Source of the DNA: Theristus sp. LFF4_11
Taxonomy: Eukaryota > Nematoda > Chromadorea > Monhysterida > Xyalidae
Assembly (NCBI GenBank): GCA_030248135.1
Contig: JASANC010000091.1
Location: forward strand, 62,001-126,000
DNA length: 64,000 nt
Direction of reading: 5' to 3'
Made by a program: the position numbers and the translations under genes. Of the stretch, positions 56,001 to 64,000 are shown piece by piece. Below the pieces are notes generated by a model. It worked only from the letters and a program-made list of their open reading frames with translations, had not been told where the DNA came from and ran no database searches. Each line of letters begins with the position of its first letter. Within the stretch, counting starts at the first letter, position 1.

Positions 56001-56750
56001 GATGGCACCATGTGTTATCGTTAAAGATAGTTTGTCGGTACAAAAGTTTCACGCTCTGGGAAAAGTCGCTCAGCTAAAGCAGAAAATGTGAATCCTAAAA
56101 TTTGAATTGCCCGCATACGTTGTGAAACGTTTTCCTATCCCTGCGTATGAACGCATTGAGTGTCACACCCAAAAGAAAGGTCAATAATACCGTAAAGTCT
56201 TGCGTATAAGGTTCCTTCCACTTATAAAACCCCCACCCAAAAGTGGGCGGAGTATCACACGGCGGGAAACCAAGAAATTCAAAATTTTGACTTGGTCAAA
56301 ATCCTACCCCGTTTATAAGGCCCGAAATTCCTAATGTTCGCTTTATAAGACCTCCTCCCACTTATAAGGTTGTCACACGAAATTCCACTTTTTTTCAGAA
56401 ATTTTTGATTTTCAAATTTATATAAGGAGACCTTATATGCAAGACTTTACGATAGAGTGCACTGTCACGTCAGACTAGATCTGACAACCTCGTTGGTAGA
56501 TCTCTCCGGGCATGCCCAAGAACGTGATTCCGGACATGAAAGTGGCAAACAGCGACAACGCCGTTGGCAGAATCGGCATTTTACGGTTGCCGAGAAGAAA
56601 GTCCATTGTCTGTCCGTCAATAGCATTTGTGCTAGTTCGTTTCTGTCGCGCACGCCACGCATGATACACGCCGACGGCCAGTGAAAGTAGCAAAAATGCG
56701 GCAAACACGATGAAATCAACGACGCCAAACGTTTCACGGTGGTTGCCCAT
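50093..56750 (-). CDS. SLC5-family sodium/solute symporter (monocarboxylate or multivitamin transporter type), central exon(s) not found
   Basis: A sodium-coupled small-solute importer of the plasma membrane, closest in pattern to the SLC5A5/A6/A8/A12 branch. Exons (transcript order): 56750-56489, 55637-55378, 55073-54941, 51576-51404, 51135-51067, 50876-50664, 50383-50093. Together they give 466 aa; family members have about 600. Blocks: DFLLGNRKMPILPTALSLFATFMSG, split here as family TM1 (exon 1), SVYSYFEYRFG (2), SIGGLKAVVWTDTLQ (3), SSTLSTFSSGMN with Na-site serines (4), GPLVGLFILGIAVP (6), cytoplasmic tail ending KETVEMTKM (7). About 110-120 residues (the YGvNQ.QvQRY region) expected between exons 3 and 4 are absent; composite element V lies there. 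The phases on both sides agree (1/1). The substrate cannot be told. Confidence 0.85.
51939..53217 (-). mobile_element. Long-inverted-repeat module T5 with nested MITE
   Basis: Ends TTATCTAAAAATGCGGGAGA and TCTCCCGCATTTTTAGATAA. The arms have diverged from T1-T4 (AGTGAGAAACTTTTTTGCTT replaces AGTGAAAGACTTGGCTCGAC) but both arms share the change. Without the nested MITE it is about 0.83 kb. Confidence 0.8.
52619..53065. mobile_element. MITE with TACCGTATTACCTCT-type ends, copy 2 (nested in T5)
   Basis: Same ends and interior as 48807-49220, flanked by TA. It is inserted in the GAAATAATGAATAAACGGCG part of T5; the corresponding sequence is uninterrupted in T2 and T3. Confidence 0.85.
53300..53995 (-). 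repeat. ~150-bp satellite array S6 (degenerate)
   Basis: Four to five strongly diverged monomers, recognisable by GTGATCAGCGCATTGAATTA and CGATTCGCCCGAA. One monomer has a (CA)n insertion. The degeneration suggests an older copy. Confidence 0.85.
56188..56454. mobile_element. MITE with TACCGTAAAGTCTTGC ends
   Basis: Inverted ends TACCGTAAAGTCTTGCGTAT and ATATGCAAGACTTTACGATA, about 35 bp. The interior is rich in CTTATAAAACCC / GGTTTTATAAG-like short inverted repeats. It shares TACCGTA with the MITEs at 48807, 52619 and 57339 but not their interior. It lies in intron 1 of the SLC5 gene, 35 bp beyond the exon 1 donor. Confidence 0.8.
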
Positions 56751-57338
56751 CGTTTTTTGTGGTTTGAGTAAGAAAACTGAGATACAGCTGTAAAACAAAC
56801 AACATAATTTAAAAAATTGAGAAACATCAAAGCAAACTTTCTGAGAAAGATTGGCGAAAACATTGTATTTAAAGACACCACATTGGCAAGTATTTCAATA
56901 AACGGTTTCACAATCCAAGTAGTACCATTGATATATATATACAATTATATACAATTATTAAGCACTGAAAATAGTTAACAAATCTGTCAGCAAAAGACAA
57001 GTGCACTTGTGCACTTCTTACTGTCAAAAGATAACCGTCACACATGTACTGTGTTGTGTACATTCACACACACATTCTACATTCGCGTGTTACAGTTGAA
57101 ACTTATTGAACGGCGCTGAAACAACGCACAAGAAAACAAACACACTTGAGATGCTAGAAACATAAATCTGAAGTGGGCCACCAGATCGTTTTCAAAAACC
57201 AGTGTTCAATGTTGTTTTAAAATTGACGAATTTGCTTTCTAGCAAAATAAGCTGAATGTTACTCTTTCTTGAATTAAAAAAAAACATCAAGTTTTTCAGT
57301 TGTTTTCTATACCACACGATAAAAAAGCGTGTAAGGCA

Positions 57339-57794
57339 TACCGTATTACCTCTAATAAACCCCCATGGGGGTTTATTTCTTCAGCGACTTCTGGGGGTGG
57401 GGGTTTATTTTTGGGGGGGGGGGGCTTTATTTTTGGGGGGGTTTATTTGGAAACCATTTTTAGGAGTGGGCAAAATGGCAAAAATACCTTCCATGGCAGG
57501 AAGGAAGTCGCAGAAACTTCTACTCTACATAGAAATTTCCTTTTACAACAGCCTTTTGTAATGAAATTACCATTAACTCATCCATTTGGGGCCTTTGGTA
57601 GCACAATTTCATCATTTTCACTGCAACCAGCCACTGAATTCGCTGGGTATGTGTTTCAAACAAGTTTCAATAATCCCCCATGGGGGATTATTTTTGGGGG
57701 GGATTATTTGGAAACTTGTCGAGGGGGTGGGGGTTTATTTTTTTTGGGGGGGGTTAATTTTGGGGGGGGGGGGTTTAATAGAGGTAATACGGTA
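57339..57794. mobile_element. MITE with TACCGTATTACCTCT-type ends, copy 3
   Basis: TA-flanked, ends TACCGTATTACCTCTAATAA and TTAATAGAGGTAATACGGTA, interior like copy 2 (TTTGGGGCCTTTGGTAGCAC in both). It lies about 600 bp upstream of the SLC5 start codon, outside any recognised exon. Confidence 0.85.
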
Positions 57795-59569
57795 TTTGTC
57801 ATGAAGCAGGTATCTTTCAAGCCACTTCGGCGCTTGCAACTGTGCCGCATTTATAATGGGGTACGAACCGGCCGACCAGATGTGTCATATTTTTGTCGGC
57901 GGAGCGCGCGCATGCATCACCACAATACATTAGCTTACGAAATCAATTTTTGTGCCTGGGCTTCGGCACGGAGCGGAACGGGCGGCGGCAAGGGGATTAA
58001 AATCTTTTACGTTCATGAAAACAATCTCAGCGCCTTGCTATGCGTCTTCGGCTTCAAAATCATGACTGGTCGCACTGGTGGCAAATGCTACAGTTCGCAC
58101 TCATATTCATGAAGCAAGCGCTATGCAGCGAAGTTCTTCAGTGCGTTTTGACGTGAATGGGCCCCAGAAACGTTGATGAAACTGAAATTTTATAAAACTA
58201 CATTTGTATAACACATTTTGCAAATTTGTGGAAAGTTTTTTACTGCGTGTGTTCAGGGACGTTAGTTTGCGTGTTTGTTTGCAAACCAAGATTGCCAGCT
58301 TTGAGAGAATTATGATACATGTATTATTGACAAAATTGATTCGATTCCGCTAGGTTGCTACGTTTCGCATGATTCGGACAGTGAATTTAGTTGCCAGCAT
58401 TGGTGTTGGACACCGCGATTTCCCAGTTTTTTTATTAAATTGACGTGACTACGGGTTTTCATGAAAAATGTCATTGTTTCCGCAACAACATAAGACTTTA
58501 AAAAAATTTTTAACTGTCCAGATTAAAAAAACGCAGGTGTACCACACCACGCATGCCAAAAACTGCTAAAAATCACACAGTTTCGCAGACCATGTGTTGA
58601 AAACTCATGTCATTAGCATTTCTTGCTTGCGTTTAACATGGTAAAAAAACCAAAAATCACATAAAACTTCAGGGCTGTGGGAACGAAAAAGTTGTGAGTA
58701 AATCTCAAAGTCGTTTTTTTTCAAAACGTCGCTTACCCCTTTGCTACAACACAAACTAATAGCACTCAACTTGACTTTTCACGCTCGTAAAATTTGTCCT
58801 TTCAAACAAGGGCCACTGCAGAATGTAAATCAATTTACGTTTCTACTCTCATGACAGCGGAGTGACGAAGGAAACACGACAGAATTCTTTGTGGAAGCAA
58901 AGAAAATTTCTCATCAAAACACAAGTGAAAAGATTCTTGCAAGTCGATATGGTAAAAGCCATTTCCAATGTTTAATGTATACTCGAACGAAACCTTGCAA
59001 TTTTGTTTTTCCTTCAACACCAACAAAACACCGGCAAACAAAACTGGTAAACTGGTATTGGTGCAGATATTCTAACCTTCCTCATGTTTTTGTTGAAGAT
59101 TTTTGTTCTGGATTTCAGTCTCAACAACAAACATAAATTTTCTCTGAACGTGTTGATTTTTCGTTTCCGTTCCAAAACTCTCCAGCAGTCCATCATCAGT
59201 CAATTTTTATCCGAACCACAAACAAACAGTCGAACGTTTCAAATTTACTGAGACATTTCTGTTGTGTTTACATCTTTGCGGATTTTGAAACTCGTTCTGT
59301 CAATCGAATGTAATTGGACCGTGTAACAATACGAACATCAAGTGAAATTTATTTCAACTCTCCGAGTTTTAAAATAATTCACTATATTATCAACCATTTT
59401 GTGGCACATTCAAAAGTTGCGAAAAGTTCTGGTAAACGGTCCATGTCAAAAGTCTTTTCAAAAGCGGTCTATGACTGGGCGACCACTGCGCCAAATGTGA
59501 GTTTCAAAATTCAAACAACATTTTTTGTCCTAATACAAACTCATAGTTATAACATAACTTGATGCATGT
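57795..59569. other. Intergenic region, no gene recognised
   Basis: Contains a GC-richer stretch (57830-58110) whose right edge (58095-58155) matches the fragment at 49374 in reverse. The rest is A/T-rich with only short frames. No RNA gene, conserved coding block or repeat ends identified. Confidence 0.55.
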
Positions 59570-59578
59570 GCGTGCAAC

Positions 59579-60303
59579 GGCAGTAGGAGAACTGGTACCC
59601 GGAGAACTGGTAACCGGAGAACTGGTACCCGGAGAACTGGTCACCCGGAGAACTGGTACCCTCTGATTTGCGCGTGCGGAGAACTGGTCACCGGAGAACT
59701 GGTACCCACATCCAAGAACTATTTATCCAAACTGCACCCTAAATTTAGTTAACCATATCTTTTTCCTTTATTTAAAATCAAATAGAAATAATAAATAAAT
59801 ATTTTTTTTATTTTTGTTTTTTCTATTGAAATGAAAAACCGAACAAATTATTTTGTTCTTTTTTGATTAAAAATGAACAACAAATAGCAATTTTTACTGT
59901 CTGAATTCAATTAAATCAGCTGTTTGCGTCTTTTGATGACTTTCGTTTCAGATTCAGAATCATTTCCCTAATCTCGTCGTCGTCGTGTCGTCGCAATGAT
60001 AACACGCGCCACGCTGTCAATGAGGCTCGCGCCGCGATTGCACCCGGCCAGCATGCGGATGCACCCTCTGACGAAACAATGTCGCGCTATGTCCGCTTCA
60101 ATATTTTTAATTATCTAAAAAATAAAATATAACATTCAACAATAACAGATAGAGGCAGTAAAACACTCCGAAAACACGCGAAATCAGAGTGGGTACCAGT
60201 TCTCCGGTGACCAGTTCTCCGGGTACCAGTTCTCCGCGTGCGTTTGTGAGAGGGTACCAGTTCTCCGGTGACCAGTTCTCCGGGTACCAGTTCTCCGCCA
60301 CCC
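59579..60303. mobile_element. Foldback element with ~15-bp tandem repeats in its inverted ends
   Basis: The left arm has seven GGAGAACTGG units followed by alternating GGTACC, GGTAACC and GGTCACC (59586-59707). The right arm (60193-60298) carries the inverse (CCAGTTCTCC). A 9-bp direct repeat GCGTGCAAC flanks the whole (59570-59578 and 60304-60312). Nine-bp duplications are common for Mutator-like elements; foldback elements with tandem repeats in the arms are known in several animals. The ~480-bp centre has no gene. Confidence 0.85.
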
Positions 60304-60487
60304 GCGTGCAACAGTTTCAACTTTTTTACAGCCGGAAACTGCAGCTTTACCACGTCAAATAATCCTCCTAAAATCCCGAAGCATGCATTCGTTTTCTGCT
60401 GTATTCATACGCAAGAAGCTTTATTTAGCAAATCCCTCGTGTTGTTGTTTGTTCATAATGTCATGTTAGACGCACCTAAATATAACA

Positions 60488-60565
60488 GCAACTGCGCGGG
60501 CCACATAACACTTGTTGTCTCGTCGCAACTGCGCGGGCCACATAACACTTGTTGTCTCGTCGCAA
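60488..60565. repeat. Two-copy 37-bp tandem duplication
   Basis: GCAACTGCGCGGGCCACATA and the next 17 bases occur twice head to tail with no mismatch. Recent local duplication; no function seen. Confidence 0.85.
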
Positions 60566-63500
60566 GGAACGCATGACACGATGTCTTCAAGTCAATAAAT
60601 TCGCAAATTATCGCCAAATCTTCACCGTAAAATTTGATTTGCATAGCTGAAACACGTTGTTGCCGGTGATATTGCGTGTGCCGCACGTTGTTTTATGTGT
60701 TCTCAAGGATTGAGCAATGCACGTTTTTAAAATTGTTCGGTTCTGAAAGTCCAAATTCTAGCAATTTTTGCCATAGTGACAATATTGCTATCGTCTATAT
60801 ATGTAGCTATCAATCAGTGGTGTTTTCTTCTGGTTTTCCGCCGTGTCTTTCGTCCATGTATGTGCATTTTCCCAGTTTCTATGGTCACATTAGCGCCTTA
60901 ACGCATATGCCATTGTGTACGTGTCCCCTCGAAACCAACATCATTGCACGTCGGAATTTCAGAGGCGTGAGGCTGATTTTCAAACTCCATTTTTGCGTTT
61001 CCAAAAGCATCTTTCCCTGTGCCAGTGGGTGTTCATGAAAGCGGCCAAGAGTGCAGTTTATTTATAACGTAATGAAGTCATTTCCAATGTTTGTACCAAA
61101 AGCTCGGTCAATATAAGTAACAGCTTCACAGATAGGTCGAAATATATTCTTCTAAACATCGATTCTCTGCAGTGAATTCATTTTTGTAGTGAGAATTTAA
61201 AAAGAAATTTAAAAAAATTTGTTTTTTTACCACTTTCAGTTTTGTCTCTCTCGTGCTGAAACTTCAACCGTGAATCATGTTGCATCATAATTTATAACGT
61301 GTTCAACGTCATATTCAAATTCCAGCAAATCGATTTCATCCCTCTTTTAAACCATTCATGTCTTCTAACACCGTGTCCATGCACATGAACGTAGCTGCAT
61401 TGTTTCAGCTCATCAAGGCATGTACGATGCTGAAGTGAAGGCAAAAATACAATTTCATGCATGCATTATGAATATATGGGCAGCATAGTCCTCCTGTAAG
61501 GTTATTACGGCCGCAAAGGAATATAACGGCGGCAACAGCAGAAAGTGATCAGCCCTCGACGTAATAATGACATGCATAAATCTACGTGAATATGAATACG
61601 CCAAAACTCAAGACAAAATACGCAGTACGGTTATATATACTACCGTAGTTAGCTATGATCTACAATGCATAGTTTGCAATCCTCAAAGAAAAAGTTAGAA
61701 AGAAGTACTTATTCTCTGAACAAGGACGATTTTGTTAATTGTCAAAACAATATTGGGTATTGAGGTTTTGTACTCCTTGTTGACGATCCGAGACGTTCAG
61801 TGAAATCGCGTCGAGACCCAGCACACGGTAGTAGACTCATGCTGCACACACGCACACGCATGTGTTTCACTGTCTCCACTTGCTCGCGTAGCACTGCAAG
61901 ATCTCTGTGTGACTCGATATGGTGATAAGGCTTTGTTGAGAGCTGCAACAGTTGTTCGCTTCTGATGCGCTTGCTTTTGTACCGCATTCATCCTCAGCAT
62001 TGTATACAACTACCAATCGTGTTCTGTAGGTGTTTTTCTGGCTTTTTGTACTGTTGAGAAAGCTTGGTTAAAATAATTTTAATGCGACCTAACGTGTTTG
62101 CCACGGACATGTGTACTTTTTTGACACACTGCAGGCGCCTTGAAGGTGGGCCTTTAACATTGTACATATGTAGGCCATTCATGGTTGGTCGATCGCGTTT
62201 GGTCTGCTGAATTGTGCAAGTCTACCAACGTGGGTGTAGCTTGGTCGATAAAACTTCCGCACTGTCACAAGCACAGGTAAAAGTGTACCATTAAGCAGAA
62301 ATACAATGCCTCATGCATACACCAGTCACAGCCAGATCTTGAGTCTTTCGTGTGGTTTCCGTGGACCACGTCGCATTAAAAATTGTAACCGTATACACCC
62401 TCGATTTTATGGCAGCTCTATCCGAGTCTTTTGGTTCCGTAAAGCGTGTGGTGTGCAGCAAAATTTATGTGCTTTTCGAGATATAAAACCGCTTTGACAG
62501 AAAGCACACACGTAATCGAGAGTCCACCCAGAAGCAAAGTCCATAAGCGACTTGCACATGTGCCGTGCGTCTGAATGTTTATCACGGGTGACGTGTTGTG
62601 TTGCACAAACATTGGCAGCAATATTTTGTGTCCCTCATGTTTTTCAGTGCCGTACGGAGAAATCGAGTCACCCGTCCTAGTGTCTCCACTTGCCCCTTTT
62701 TCGAAAAAGTCAATATAATTTCACGCGATTATCTGAGCTTTGTATGAAGTAAGCAGTAAGCACACATATAACTGCAAACATTGACGCAATAATGTGCCTC
62801 CCGCGATTACTATGGTCTGAGGCGGCTTTTAGTTTTACGGCTTGCTCGCCTTGTGTCGCCGGCGTTTTGCCATATCCGTGAAAAGCCGTAAAAACTCTGA
62901 CAGATCACACTTGTTTTTTTGAACTCTTTTCCTGTGTTTTGTTTCTGTTGTGCACTTGCACTTTTCGGTGCACTGACAGTTTGCAAAAATTTTATACGCA
63001 CCGGGGGCAACATAAAGTGGCTGAAATTTCACCAAACAATGCTGTAAAACGATTGTTGAAACGGCGGAAAACTGCTTTTTCGCAAAATTTCAGCCTTTCA
63101 GCGTTTTGTTGTTCAGACCAAAATAAAGTCACACGGTTTATTGTTGTGAACAGTAGCGGACGGCGGAACGCAACGCTATATTTCTCTCTAACCTTCCAGT
63201 TCACAGCAAACGCTCACATGGTTTCCCCATTCAGCTAGGAACGGTGAATCGTGGTTTCGTTTACCATGGGCTTATCGCTGCTAGACCATTCTCTTATCAG
63301 TTGTTCTAACGCTAACTTTAGGCCAAAAAGCATTATTATTTTGTTTAGTAGACCTTCTCATGTTTTCTCTGAGAAACGTTCTTTTTATCTGCCTGTTGTG
63401 TTTTTTTGGTACACAATCCACAATTCTTGAATTTATTTGGTTCTATCTCAAAAAAAATTTTTCCCACGTTATATTGTCAATTTATCAAGTAATTTTTCTC

Positions 63501-63767
63501 AGCACGTTTATGTGTGGTTAGGTGGAAAAAAGGATTTTCAAATCAGACTTCCTTGCCGAGTTTTTGCTCATGGCACCTGAAAACTTCTTGAAAGCTTCAT
63601 GACTCTTTTTGCAACTAAAAAATTAAAGTCAACAAAAATATCGATCAACGAATTTGTTCACTACCTTTCTCACCGGTGAAATATCTCCCTCAGTATTGTT
63701 TCCTTTCAAGTTCTCAGGTCCAACTAATAAAAAAATGCTTTAAAAACGCCTATCTCTTCTCGCTATA
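60566..63767. other. Intergenic region, no gene recognised
   Basis: About 3.2 kb of A/T-rich DNA with frames under 125 codons, none resembling a protein. No tRNA-like boxes, tandem repeats or clear inverted ends were seen. Part of it may be promoter or 5' leader of the gene starting at 63768. Confidence 0.55.
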
Positions 63768-64000
63768 TGGGCAATCAATTGCTGAAAGGCTCCGACGACT
63801 TGACCGTAGCGGACCCGGACCAATCGTTGCAGGACACCTGTACGACCGTCTCCACTGGCCGCGGCGCCGGAGCGCCCTCACACCAGAGCCAATCAGCGAG
63901 CAGTAAACGGGCAAACATGATCGACCTTCATCAAATGTTCGAGAACTTCGCCTGGCAACACTACCAGGACTTGGACGGCATCAAGAAGACGAAGAGTGAA
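63768..64000 (+). CDS. 5' part of an unrecognised gene, probable N-myristoylated protein (runs off the window)
   Basis: An open frame from ATGGGC to the window end, at least 77 codons. It begins MGNQLLKGSDDLTVADPDQS: Gly2 followed by Asn and later Lys fits an N-myristoylation signal. A Ser/Gln-rich stretch (HQSQSASSKR) leads to MIDLHQMFENFAWQHYQDLD. Codon use is GC-rich and gene-like compared with the flanks. A TTCTCAG acceptor ends about 50 nt before the ATG. The family was not recognised. Confidence 0.55.

Noticed and set aside
57300..58112. 270-aa frame across the MITE at 57339
   Set aside because: Gly/Phe-rich composition arises from G-rich MITE sequence, and the frame continues into unrelated intergenic DNA.
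60107..60353. Minus-strand frames encoding repeated ENWYP or GELVP motifs
   Set aside because: The repeats are translations of the GGAGAACTGG units in the foldback element; there is no separate gene evidence.

Overview
The window is a piece of an animal nuclear genome. The genes are split by GT-AG introns, their products are metazoan (mitochondrial ATP synthase gamma, exportin-4, nicotinate phosphoribosyltransferase, an SLC5-type sodium symporter, a multi-pass chemoreceptor-like protein), and much of the DNA is nested transposable elements. The Gr/Gur-like receptor, and splice acceptors 8-10 nt before three start codons (possible spliced-leader sites), would suit an early-branching nematode or another ecdysozoan. 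This is an inference; the species cannot be named from the sequence.

Layout. Positions 1-7339 are repeats: a composite element with two internal satellite blocks, a ~1 kb long-inverted-repeat module and nested 8-bp-TSD elements. ATP5F1C follows (+, 7530-10817, 6 exons, 298 aa, apparently intact). XPO4 (+, 11467-38241) can be rebuilt as 25 exons with matching phases, 1180 aa, with most of its length in two repeat-filled introns (12 and 21). NAPRT (+, 39437-48476) has six N-terminal exons and one C-terminal exon, but the part between them is not found; that interval holds a composite element, poly-G sequence and an intronless receptor-like gene on the other strand (46494-47603). An SLC5-family transporter runs on the minus strand (56750-50093) and also lacks a central part, again across a composite element. 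From 56751 to 63767 there is intergenic DNA with MITEs and a foldback element. At the right edge (63768-64000) a new + strand gene begins.

Gene functions. ATP5F1C is the rotor stalk of mitochondrial ATP synthase, XPO4 is a nuclear transport receptor, NAPRT makes NAD precursor from nicotinic acid and the SLC5 protein imports a small solute with sodium. They look like unlinked housekeeping neighbours, not a pathway cluster.

The unusual content is the repeat system. Five copies of one composite share the order: GC-rich palindromic head, ~172-bp tandem block, ~150-bp satellite array, conserved linker, ~1 kb module with long inverted ends. This partly resembles tandem-repeat-bearing non-autonomous Helitron/Helentron-type elements but has extra long inverted repeats. 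Two genes lose central exons exactly where such a composite lies, and one hAT-like MITE sits on the exon 13 splice donor of XPO4, with that donor duplicated in its target-site duplication.
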